Positions 6,622 through 14,369 of a stretch of 36,675 bases of DNA are shown here, piece by piece. The first letter of the stretch is position 1. Each line of letters begins with the position of its first letter. The notes under the pieces are model-generated. The model searched no databases. It saw only the letters and a list, made by a program, of their open reading frames with translations, and was not told the origin of the DNA. The DNA comes from AG-12 sp035531535. Its GTDB lineage: Bacteria; Chloroflexota; Dormibacteria; Aeolococcales; Bog-877. Where the stretch lies: positions 1 to 36,675 of the forward strand of contig DATKSV010000042.1 in NCBI GenBank assembly GCA_035531535.1, given 5' to 3'. Both the position numbers and the translations under genes were made by a program.

Positions 6622-7764
6622 ATGGCGATAGCCTCGGGCCCGGGGGCCCTCGACGCTCTCAGCCTGGCCGGGGCCGAGCTGAGGGCGCTGGAACACCTGG
6701 GCATGGCGGCCACCAGCGGCACCGACCTGGACGGTGTTCAGGATTGCATCGTGACCGCCCTCAATGAGGGCCTGGGACTGGAGGGCGCCACCGTGGGCCT
6801 GGTTGACGAAGCCCAGGGGGTGGTGGGGAACTGGCGCGGCAGCCCCGGCGAGACCCTGGCGATGGACCCCCAGAGGTTCTTGCCCATCGCCGACGGCGGC
6901 GCTGCCGAGCTGGCCTTCTCCATTCCGGGAAGGCTGGTCCACACCCAGTTTGGGGAGTCTCCCTGCGCCATCGCGGCCGCGTGCTATCGAGGCGAACCGC
7001 TCGGCCTGCTCGCGGTCAGCATTCCTCCGGAGGGGCTGGGCCCGCCTTTGGCGGCTGCCCTGGAGAGATTCACCACCCATGCCGCGGAGTCTCTCGCAGG
7101 GGTTCGAATGTGCGTGGACCGCACCCGCAGGCTGGCGGTGGAAGCAGAGCGAACCCGGATCTCGATCGACATGCACGACGCTGTGATCCAGTCGCTGTTC
7201 GCCATCGGCTGCACCCTGGAGGGCTGTGTCCAAGCCACTGACCCCGGCGATCCGGAGCAGGCGCGGCGCCTGGATGAGTGCCGCCGGCTGGTGGAGAAGA
7301 CGCTCCGTCAAGTGCGGCAGAGCATCTACGATCTGTGGCCGGCCGAGCTCCTCGAGCGCCAGTTCCTGAGCCAACTCCGTCAACACCTGGCGGAGCTGAC
7401 CGGATCGCCTCCGGCGCTGGAGTGGGAAGCCCGCGGTCAGCTGGCCGATCTGCCGGGAGAGGCCCGCCACACCCTTTTGGCGGTGGCCCAGGAAGCGCTC
7501 ACCAATGTCGTCCGTCACGCCGGGGCACGCCATGTGCGAGTGGTTCTGGACACGACTTGCGATCCGGTCCAGCTAAGGGTCTCGGACGACGGAGTGGGAC
7601 TGCCCCAGGACGATATGAAACCCCAGTTCGGCATCCGGGGCATGCGCGCTCGTCTCCTCCGGCTGGGGGGACGCCTCCAGATCACTTCCGAGCCGGGGCT
7701 GGGAACGATCCTGCACGCCGAGCTGCCTCGTCACCCCGCCCTGCGGGCCAGCCTGTCGATGTGA
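6622..7764 (+). CDS. Soluble NarL-partner histidine kinase (GAF-like + HisKA_3 + HATPase)
   Basis: A 380-residue kinase without membrane segments, so it senses a cytoplasmic signal. Residues 20-165 look like a GAF domain (VQDCIVTALNEGLGLEGATV). The dimerisation/phosphoacceptor part has RISIDMHDAVIQSLFAIG with the phospho-His at 185, the HisKA_3 type used with NarL/FixJ regulators. The ATPase part shows the N-box AVAQEALTNVVRHAGA, the G1 box VSDDGVGLP and the G2 box GIRGMRARLLRLGG. It has several cysteines in the sensor half (42, 115, 121, 164), which would suit a redox or sulfur signal, but this is a guess. Its stop overlaps the response regulator start (GTGA). Confidence 0.9.
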   Translation: MAIASGPGALDALSLAGAELRALEHLGMAATSGTDLDGVQDCIVTALNEGLGLEGATVGLVDEAQGVVGNWRGSPGETLAMDPQRFLPIADGGAAELAFSIPGRLVHTQFGESPCAIAAACYRGEPLGLLAVSIPPEGLGPPLAAALERFTTHAAESLAGVRMCVDRTRRLAVEAERTRISIDMHDAVIQSLFAIGCTLEGCVQATDPGDPEQARRLDECRRLVEKTLRQVRQSIYDLWPAELLERQFLSQLRQHLAELTGSPPALEWEARGQLADLPGEARHTLLAVAQEALTNVVRHAGARHVRVVLDTTCDPVQLRVSDDGVGLPQDDMKPQFGIRGMRARLLRLGGRLQITSEPGLGTILHAELPRHPALRASLSM

Positions 7765-8513
7765 TTCGGATCCTGATCGCGGACGACCACGAGATAGTCC
7801 GCCAAGGCCTGGTTCTCATGTTCCAGCCCAGTCCCGACATCGAAGTCGTCGGCACCGCCGCCAGCGGCGAGGAGGCGATCCGCCGTGCTGGAGAACTGCA
7901 ACCGGACGTGATCCTGCTGGATTTGCGCATGCCCGGGATGGGCGGACTGGCAGCGCTCCGGATCCTGGCCGACAGTGAGCCGCGGGCCAAAGTCCTGGTG
8001 CTCACCGGCATCGACGGGCCCCAGGAGGTGATGGACGCGGTGCAGGCCGGAGCCGCCGGCTACCTCCTCAAGCAAACCTCGGTCGCACACCTGAGCGACG
8101 CCATTCACGCGGTCGCCGCGGGCCAGGCCTACCTCGACCCCGTGGTGACCGGTGAGGTTCTCTCCCTGGCCCGGCAAGGACTCCGCGACTCGGGAGGTCC
8201 CTGGCACCTGAGCCGGCGGGAGTTGCAGGTTTTGAACCTGGTCGCCCAGGGACTCAGCAATCGCGAGGTCGCCGGCCGCTTGTTCCTGAGCGAGGAGACC
8301 ATCCGCAGCCACGTCAAGGCCACGCTTCGAAAGATGGGCAAGAAGCACCGGCTCGAGGCTGTTCTCGCGGCTCTCCAAGCGGGCCTCTTGGAGGGCAACC
8401 AAGGCGGCCAGGTCGGCCCAGATTTCCCCCTTCCGGGGGATGGTATTCGCCCCCCTCGGGGGAGCGTTAGGACCCAGCCGCCCTCGCATACTGGGATCCG
8501 GTCAACGACATAG
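7761..8513 (+). CDS. NarL/FixJ-family response regulator
   Basis: A 250-residue regulator. The receiver starts IRILIADDHEIVRQGL; the phospho-acceptor Asp is at 54 in VILLDLRMPGMGG and the conserved Lys at 104 in GYLLKQ. The LuxR-type HTH is at about 149-210: LSRRELQVLNLVAQGLSNRE, then LFLSEETIRSHVKATLRKMG. The GTG at 7761 overlaps the kinase stop by 4 nt. The kinase is its clear partner. The last 40 residues (GQVGPDFPLPGDGIRPPRG and on) are a disordered-looking tail. They are encoded by DNA that also carries the promoter and operator of the next operon. It is the best candidate to bind the twin motifs at 8421 and 17856. Confidence 0.9.
   Translation: MIRILIADDHEIVRQGLVLMFQPSPDIEVVGTAASGEEAIRRAGELQPDVILLDLRMPGMGGLAALRILADSEPRAKVLVLTGIDGPQEVMDAVQAGAAGYLLKQTSVAHLSDAIHAVAAGQAYLDPVVTGEVLSLARQGLRDSGGPWHLSRRELQVLNLVAQGLSNREVAGRLFLSEETIRSHVKATLRKMGKKHRLEAVLAALQAGLLEGNQGGQVGPDFPLPGDGIRPPRGSVRTQPPSHTGIRSTT
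8421..8493 (+). promoter_or_regulatory. Operator and promoter of the Sat/Apr/Qmo operon (twin copy A)
   Basis: Two GC-rich inverted repeats lie in tandem: TTTCCCC-N5-GGGGGATG (8424-8442) and CCCCC-CTC-GGGGG-AG-type dyad (8450-8464), centres 24 nt apart, followed after 22 nt by CATACT (8487-8492) as the -10. The -35 position begins right after the second dyad and has no consensus, as in activator-dependent promoters. The same arrangement occurs at 17856. The site lies inside the last 31 codons of the response regulator gene and starts 107 nt before the metallophosphoesterase ATG. Confidence 0.75.
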
Positions 8514-8527
8514 GAGGGGCGTCGCCC

Positions 8528-9523
8528 ATGGCCGATCGGCCTTGCCCCGTCCCGGCTCCGACGGGGCGCAGCACCTACGGGCCCGCGCTGGCGGGTACGG
8601 CATCGGGCAGCGCGGCGACGCAGCGGCCCGGGGTCGGGACGCAGCTGTTGGCATCCAGCGCCACCGGGGCCGGCTTAGAAGCGCGCCGGTTTGAAATGTT
8701 CGAGGCGCAACCCGAGCCGTCCCCCCAGCCTGAGTCTGAACCCCTCAGCAGCCAGGCCCAACCCACCGCGAGCACAACTCCCTGGCCGGGCGCTCTTGCC
8801 GCTGCGGAGCGGATCTGCGTCCTCTCCGACATCCACGGCAACGTCTACTCCCTGGAGGCGGTGCTGCGCGAGATCCGCACCCTGGGCTGCGACAGGGTGG
8901 TGGTGGCCGGCGACACCGCCGCCCATGGCCCAACTCCCTGCGAGGCCGTCGATCTGATTCGGAGCCTTGGCTGCCTGGTGGTCCGCGGCAACACAGACCG
9001 CTACCTCGCCGAGGGAACGGCTCCGCCGCCAGGAACCCGGGACCCGGAACAGGCGGTCTCTCTGGAATGGAGCCGAGCTCAGCTGGGCCAAGATCGGCTC
9101 CAGTTCCTTGGCAGGCTGCCTCATTCAGTCACGCTCCCCGGCTGCCTGGTTGTCCACGGAGCCCCCGGGGATGATGAGCGCGGGATCTGGCCCGAGACCC
9201 CAGACGCTGAGATCGAGGCCTATGGCTGGGGGGGGACCCTCCTGTGTGGCCATACTCATCGACCCTTCCAGCGCGCCCTGAGCTGCGGCGAGGTGGTGAA
9301 CGTGGGCAGCGCCGGATGGACTCTCGATGGCGACCCCCGCCCCAGCTACGCGCTCCTGGAGCGGGTCGGAGCGGGTCCCTGGCGGACGACCTTGCGCCGG
9401 GTTGACTATGACCACAGCCTGCCTCTAGAGGAACTGGAGCGGCGTCAAGTTCCCTGGCGGGCTGCGGTCAGCCACTACATCACGACCGCGACCTGGCGCA
9501 CTCCGGCACGGACATCACCATGA
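8528..9523 (+). CDS. Metallophosphoesterase with disordered N-terminal extension
   Basis: A 331-residue protein. Residues about 95-320 form a calcineurin-like phosphoesterase: VLSDIHGN (Asp101, His103), VVAGDTAAHGP (Asp129), VVRGNTDR (Asn155), LVVHGAPGD and LCGHTHRPF, all metal ligands. It resembles the YfcE/MJ0936-like group. The first 90 residues are rich in Ala, Pro, Ser and Glu and look unstructured; an ATG at 8697 would remove most of them. I keep 8528 because it has AGGAGG upstream and sits at the same distance from its promoter as the twin operon's first gene. Its stop overlaps sat by 4 nt. Its substrate is unknown; a nucleotide made or wasted in APS chemistry is a reasonable guess. 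Confidence 0.85.
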   Translation: MADRPCPVPAPTGRSTYGPALAGTASGSAATQRPGVGTQLLASSATGAGLEARRFEMFEAQPEPSPQPESEPLSSQAQPTASTTPWPGALAAAERICVLSDIHGNVYSLEAVLREIRTLGCDRVVVAGDTAAHGPTPCEAVDLIRSLGCLVVRGNTDRYLAEGTAPPPGTRDPEQAVSLEWSRAQLGQDRLQFLGRLPHSVTLPGCLVVHGAPGDDERGIWPETPDAEIEAYGWGGTLLCGHTHRPFQRALSCGEVVNVGSAGWTLDGDPRPSYALLERVGAGPWRTTLRRVDYDHSLPLEELERRQVPWRAAVSHYITTATWRTPARTSP

Positions 9524-10761
9524 GTCTGGTCCCCCCCCACGGACGGGATCGTACCCTCCGGCAGCTGCTGGCTCCCGAGCCCGAGCGGGCTTTGGCTGTG
9601 GCGCGCGCCGCCGGCCTGCCCCGCATCCCCATGACCTCCCGGGAGACCTCGGACCTGATCATGCTGGGGATCGGCGCCTTCACCCCGCTGCAAGGCTTCA
9701 TGGGAGAGGCCGACTGGCGCTCCAGCTGCAGCCAGATGCAACTCGCGGACGGCACCTTCTGGCCACTCCCGATCACCCTGTCCGCCAGCCGGGAGGTGGC
9801 GGCTGAGGTAATCCCGGGCCAGGAGGCCGCCCTGGTTGACCAGGAGAGCGGGGAGATCATCGCCACCATGCAGGTGGCGGAACGGTACCGCATCGACCCT
9901 CAGTACGAATGCCGCGAGGTCTATGGCACCACCGACCCCGGCCACCCCGGGGTGGCCAAGGTGCTGGCCCAGGGGGAGTTCAATCTGGCGGGCCCGGTGG
10001 AGGTCCTGTCGGAGGGCCGGTTCCCCCAGCACTACGCCGGCCTTTACCTGCGTCCGGCGGAGACCCGCGAGCTGTTTCAGCAGCTCGGCTGGAGCACCGT
10101 GGCGGCGTTTCAAACTCGCAACCCGATGCACCGAGCCCACGAATATCTGGCCAAGGTCGCGGTCGAGGTCTGCGACGGGGTCCTCATCCACCAGCTGCTG
10201 GGCCGGCTCAAGGCGGGCGACATCCCGGCCGAGGTCAGAGTGCGGGCGATTGACGCTTTGGTCTCTGGATACTTCGTGGCGGGGACCTGCGTCCAGGCGG
10301 GGTATCCCATGGAGATGCGCTACGCCGGACCGCGCGAGGCCTTGCTGCACGCGGTTTTTCGGCAGAACTATGGCTGCAGCCACCTCATCGTGGGTCGTGA
10401 CCACGCCGGGGTGGGCAGCTACTACGGGCCCTTCGATGCCCAGGCTATCTTCAAGGAGATCCCTGAGAACGCCCTGCAGTTGCGCCCGATGTTCTTCGAC
10501 CTGACCTTTTACTGCCGCGGCTGCGATGGGATGGCCTCCTCGCGCACCTGTCCCCACGATCCTGGCCAGCGTCTCTCGATCAGCGGCACCGACCTTCGGC
10601 TGCTGCTCTCTCGAGGCGAAGAGGTGCCCGAGCACTTCAGCCGGCCAGAGGTCCTGGAGATCCTCCGGGAGCACTACCTGAGCCTGGCCCAGGAGGGCCA
10701 CCTGGCCGCCGACCACTCACCCGCCAGCCCCGCCCCGGCGTGGGATCAGAAGAGGAGATAG
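9520..10761 (+). CDS. sat: Sulfate adenylyltransferase (ATP sulfurylase)
   Basis: A 413-residue homo-oligomeric ATP sulfurylase with no fused APS kinase. The nucleotide-binding motif is QTRNPMHRAHE (198-208), and GRDHAG (292-297) follows. A Cys/His set near 332-346 (YCRGCDG and TCPHD) is a zinc-like site seen in this type. The enzyme interconverts ATP plus sulfate with APS plus pyrophosphate in the cytoplasm. With AprBA run in the oxidative direction it yields ATP and sulfate by substrate-level phosphorylation. It overlaps the metallophosphoesterase gene (ATGA) and lies 2 nt before aprB, so all are one operon. Confidence 0.95.
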   Translation: MSLVPPHGRDRTLRQLLAPEPERALAVARAAGLPRIPMTSRETSDLIMLGIGAFTPLQGFMGEADWRSSCSQMQLADGTFWPLPITLSASREVAAEVIPGQEAALVDQESGEIIATMQVAERYRIDPQYECREVYGTTDPGHPGVAKVLAQGEFNLAGPVEVLSEGRFPQHYAGLYLRPAETRELFQQLGWSTVAAFQTRNPMHRAHEYLAKVAVEVCDGVLIHQLLGRLKAGDIPAEVRVRAIDALVSGYFVAGTCVQAGYPMEMRYAGPREALLHAVFRQNYGCSHLIVGRDHAGVGSYYGPFDAQAIFKEIPENALQLRPMFFDLTFYCRGCDGMASSRTCPHDPGQRLSISGTDLRLLLSRGEEVPEHFSRPEVLEILREHYLSLAQEGHLAADHSPASPAPAWDQKRR

Positions 10762-10763
10762 CC

Positions 10764-11216
10764 ATGCCTACCTATGTCAATCCGGACAAGTGTGACGGGT
10801 GCAAGGCGCTTGACAAGCCCGCCTGTGCCTACATCTGTCCCAACGACCTGATGGTGCTGGACCTGGCCATGGGCAAGGCTTTCAACCAGGAGCCGGACCA
10901 GTGCTGGGAGTGCTACGCGTGCGTTAAGACCTGCCCGCAGTCAGCGATCGCGATGCGGGGCTACGCCGACGTGATGCCGCTGGGAGCCAGTCTGACTCCG
11001 CTGCGTGGAACCGAGTCGATCATGTGGACCGTCCAGTTCCGTGACCAGCGGGTGAAGCGTTTCAAGTATCCGATCCGAAGCACCGCTTGGGGGTCGATCG
11101 AGCCCTTCGAGGGCGCCCCTGAGCCCGACTCCGCGACCCTCAAGGACCCCCACCTGTGCGCCGAGGAGGCGTGGCTGGGCGTGGACAAACTGCCGGTACC
11201 TAGTGGGAGGATGTGA
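10764..11216 (+). CDS. aprB: Adenylylsulfate reductase, beta subunit
   Basis: A 150-residue ferredoxin-like subunit that carries electrons to and from AprA. Two [4Fe-4S] motifs are present: Cys 10, 13, 21 and 25 (the longer C-x7-C spacing typical of AprB cluster I, with CKALDKPAC) and Cys 47, 50, 53 and 57 (CWECYACVKTC). The tail (IEPFEGAPEPDSATLKD) matches the AprB segment that wraps around AprA. The ATG at 10764 follows GAAGAGGAGATAGCC; the frame extends 8 codons further upstream without need. Its stop overlaps the aprA start. Confidence 0.95.
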   Translation: MPTYVNPDKCDGCKALDKPACAYICPNDLMVLDLAMGKAFNQEPDQCWECYACVKTCPQSAIAMRGYADVMPLGASLTPLRGTESIMWTVQFRDQRVKRFKYPIRSTAWGSIEPFEGAPEPDSATLKDPHLCAEEAWLGVDKLPVPSGRM

Positions 11217-13081
11217 TGAACCAGCCGGAAGTCGAGGTGGTTGAGACCGACCTCCTGATCCTGGGCGGGGGCATGGCCGGATGCGGGGCCGCCTTCGAGG
11301 CCGGCTACTGGGGCCGAGCCCACGGGCTCCGCACCACCATCGTGGAGAAGGCTGCGGTGGAGCGCAGTGGAGCGGTGGCCATGGGGCTGTCGGCGATCAA
11401 CTGCTACATGGGCATGCGCTGGGGCGAGAACCAGCCTGAGGACTTCGTGCGCTATGTCCGCCAGGACCTGATGGGGCTGTGCCGGGAGGACCTGGTCTAC
11501 GACATCGCCCGCCATGTCGACTCCTCGGTGCATATGTTCGAGAAGTGGGGCCTGCCCATCTTCAAGACCGAGGACGGCCACTACAAGCGTGAGGGCCGCT
11601 GGCAGATCATGATCCACGGAGAGTCCTTCAAGCCCATCGTGGCGGAGGCGGCCAAGAAGGCGATCGGCCCGGAGAACGTCTACGAGCGGATCTTCGTCTC
11701 CGACCTGCTCAAGGACCCCTCCACTGGGCACATCTCTGGCGCCGTCGGTTTCTCCGTCCGCGACCACAAGGTGTATGTGTTCAAGGCGAGGGCGGTGATC
11801 TCATCCGCGGGAGGCGCCACCGGGGTCTTCCGGCCCCATGCCGTCGGCGAGGGGTTGGGCCGGATCTGGTATGCGCCCTGGAACACCGGCTCCGCCTACT
11901 CCCTGATGATCAAGGCCGGCGCCACCATGACCCAGATGGAGCACCGTCTGGTGGTCACCAGATTCAAGGACGGCTATGGCCCGGTGGGGATGTGGTTCCT
12001 GCTCTTCAAGGGCAAGGTGCGCAACGCCTACGGAGAGCTTTACGAGGACACCCAGGCGAAGGCCCTGGATGACTTCCCGCCATACGGGCAGACCCGGCCC
12101 ATCCCAACTCCGCTGCGCAACCACCAGATGCTGCTGGACCGCGCCCAGGGGAAGGGGCCCCACTACATGCGCACCGACGACGCGCTCCAGGCGCTCACCC
12201 AGGGGCTCGACCCCAAGGCGATCCGGGCAATCGAGAGTGACGCTTGGGAGGACTTCCTGGACATGACCATGTCCCAGGCGCTGCTCTGGGCCTCCAACAA
12301 CATCGATCCCGCGGTGCAGCCATCGGAGCTGACCCTGACCGAGCCGTACCTGATGGGCTCCCACTCCGCCGCCACCGGCGCCTGGGTCAGTGGCCCGGAG
12401 GACCTCGCCCCGGAGGGCTACTTCTGGGGCTACAACCGCATGACCACAGTTCCCGGGCTCTTCGCCGCCGGCGATGGGGTCGGGGCTTCAGCCCACAAGT
12501 TCTCGTCTGGGTCTTACACCGAGGGACGATTGGCGGCCAAGGCGGCCATGGCCTTCATAGCCGACAATCCGGACCGCCCCGGCGTGGATGGCGAGGCTGT
12601 CAACCAGCTGGTGGAGACGCTCTTCGCGCCCTACCGGGTGTTCGAGGACAACCAGGGCAGCTCGACCAAGCCGGACATCAACCCCAACTATTTCTACCCC
12701 AAGCAGGGGCTGCTGCGGCTGCAGAAGCTGATGGATGAGTACGTCGCCGGTCTGGGCGCCAACTACATAACCAACGAGCCCACCCTGCTGCGGGGTCTGG
12801 AGCTGCTGGAAAGTCTCAAGCAGGACATGGCCAAGGTGGCGGCCCGAGATCGCCATGAGCTCCTGAGATGCTGGGAGCTCTGGGATCGGATCCGCTGCGC
12901 GGAGGCCCACGCGCGCCACATCCTCTATCGCAAGGAAACACGCTGGCCGGGGTATTACTACCGCGGCGACTACCCCCAGCTCGATGATCAGAACTGGAAG
13001 GTCTTCGTCAACTCCCGCTACCGGGAGGAGTCCGGGGATTGGGAAATGGAGACCCAGCCCCACCACTCCATCGTCGCCTGA
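11216..13081 (+). CDS. aprA: Adenylylsulfate reductase, alpha subunit
   Basis: A 621-residue FAD enzyme that interconverts sulfite plus AMP with APS. It opens with the FAD-binding LLILGGGMAGCGAAFEAG. AprA hallmarks follow: VERSGAVAMGLSAINCYMG, IMIHGESFKPIVAEAA, EHRLVVTRFKDGYGPVGMW around the substrate channel, GSHSAATGAWVSGPEDL, and GDGVGASAHKFSSGSYTEGR. The length is normal. The ATG at 11216 has GGGAGG 5 nt upstream; a GTG at 11213 is also possible. The neighbouring qmo genes suggest electron transfer to Qmo rather than to AprM, which is not seen here. Confidence 0.95.
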   Translation: MNQPEVEVVETDLLILGGGMAGCGAAFEAGYWGRAHGLRTTIVEKAAVERSGAVAMGLSAINCYMGMRWGENQPEDFVRYVRQDLMGLCREDLVYDIARHVDSSVHMFEKWGLPIFKTEDGHYKREGRWQIMIHGESFKPIVAEAAKKAIGPENVYERIFVSDLLKDPSTGHISGAVGFSVRDHKVYVFKARAVISSAGGATGVFRPHAVGEGLGRIWYAPWNTGSAYSLMIKAGATMTQMEHRLVVTRFKDGYGPVGMWFLLFKGKVRNAYGELYEDTQAKALDDFPPYGQTRPIPTPLRNHQMLLDRAQGKGPHYMRTDDALQALTQGLDPKAIRAIESDAWEDFLDMTMSQALLWASNNIDPAVQPSELTLTEPYLMGSHSAATGAWVSGPEDLAPEGYFWGYNRMTTVPGLFAAGDGVGASAHKFSSGSYTEGRLAAKAAMAFIADNPDRPGVDGEAVNQLVETLFAPYRVFEDNQGSSTKPDINPNYFYPKQGLLRLQKLMDEYVAGLGANYITNEPTLLRGLELLESLKQDMAKVAARDRHELLRCWELWDRIRCAEAHARHILYRKETRWPGYYYRGDYPQLDDQNWKVFVNSRYREESGDWEMETQPHHSIVA

Positions 13082-13082
13082 G

Positions 13083-14369
13083 ATGGAGTCGACCGGTTCC
13101 TTGGAGGGCTCCGAGAGCGTGCTGGTGGTGGGGGGCGGGATCGCCGGAATCACAGCTGCCCTGGAGGTGGCGGAGGCGGGCGCGCAGGTATACCTGGTGG
13201 AGAAGGATCCGCACCTGGGGGGCAGGGTGGCCCAGCTGTCACGATACTTCCCCAAGCTCTGCCCCCCCGCCTGCGGCCTGGAGATCAACTTTCAGCGTCT
13301 CCGCGACAACCAGAACATCCGCCTCTTCACCACCTCGGAGGTGGAGGATCTGCGTGGCGGCCCCGGCCACTACCAGGTCCGGATTCGGCGCCATCCCCGC
13401 TACGTCAACGACCGCTGCACCGCCTGCGGCGCCTGCGCCGAGGTCTGCCCGGTGGAACGGCCCAATCCCTTCGACTACGGCATGAGCACGACCAAGACGA
13501 TCCACCTGGGCCACGAGATGGCTTACCCGATGCGCTACTCGATCGACGACTCGACCTGCCTATTCGACGAGTGCGGCAAGTGCGTCCAAGCCTGCCCCTA
13601 CCAGGCCATCGACCTGCACATGGAGGCGACCACCCTGGAGCTCGAAGTGGGGGCGGTCATCATCGCCACCGGATGGCGGCCATACGACGCCAACGCCATC
13701 ACCAACCTGGCCTTCCAGCATCACGCCGACGTCATCACCAACGTGATGTTCGAACGGATGCTGGCCGAGAACGGGCCCACCGCCGGTCGCGTGCTGCGCC
13801 CGTCGGACGGGGCCTCGGTCAGGAGCGCCGCCTTCGTCCAGTGCGCCGGCTCCCGGGACCGCCTGCACCTCGCCTACTGCTCGGGAATCTGCTGCCTGGC
13901 TTCACTGAAAGAGGCCAGCCTTCTGCTGGAGCGCAACCCTGAGGCCCAGGCCCATGTCTTCTACATCGACCTGCGCACCCCGGGCACCTATCAGACCTTT
14001 GCCACCAAGGTGCTCGATCACCCCCAGGTGCGCGCCGTCAAGGGCAAGGTGGCAGACATTCTGACCGACCCCGCAAGCGGCCAGCTGGTGGTGGTCGCCG
14101 ACGACATGGTCGGCGGCGAGATGGAGCGGACGCCAGTGGACCTAGTGGTGCTGGCCACCGGCATGGTGCCCAACCCCGGGCCTGGGGGGCCGCTGGGAGC
14201 CAAGGCCCGCGGCGCCTTCGGGTTCTGCGACGAGTCGATCAGTGGCGAAGGCCTGTTCGCCGCCGGCTGCGCCCGGGCCCCGGTGGACGTGGCCACCTCG
14301 ACTCTGGATGCCACCGCGGCCGCGATGCGGGCCCTGGGCGTGGTCCGAGGCGCGAGGGTCGGAGCGTGA
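13083..14369 (+). CDS. qmoA: QmoA-type HdrA-like flavoprotein
   Basis: A 428-residue FAD protein. The dinucleotide motif VLVVGGGIAGITAALEVAEA lies at 13-32. Two [4Fe-4S] sites follow at Cys 112, 115, 118, 122 (CTACGACAEVCPVERPN) and Cys 159, 164, 167, 171 (CLFDECGKCVQACP). The stretch MSTTKTIHLGHEMAYPMRY is characteristic of QmoA. A further Cys cluster at 254-271 (QCAGSRD...YCSGICC) corresponds to the unusual cluster site of HdrA proteins. QmoA receives or donates electrons at AprBA. It starts 2 nt after aprA and overlaps qmoB by 4 nt (GTGA). Confidence 0.9.
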   Translation: MESTGSLEGSESVLVVGGGIAGITAALEVAEAGAQVYLVEKDPHLGGRVAQLSRYFPKLCPPACGLEINFQRLRDNQNIRLFTTSEVEDLRGGPGHYQVRIRRHPRYVNDRCTACGACAEVCPVERPNPFDYGMSTTKTIHLGHEMAYPMRYSIDDSTCLFDECGKCVQACPYQAIDLHMEATTLELEVGAVIIATGWRPYDANAITNLAFQHHADVITNVMFERMLAENGPTAGRVLRPSDGASVRSAAFVQCAGSRDRLHLAYCSGICCLASLKEASLLLERNPEAQAHVFYIDLRTPGTYQTFATKVLDHPQVRAVKGKVADILTDPASGQLVVVADDMVGGEMERTPVDLVVLATGMVPNPGPGGPLGAKARGAFGFCDESISGEGLFAAGCARAPVDVATSTLDATAAAMRALGVVRGARVGA

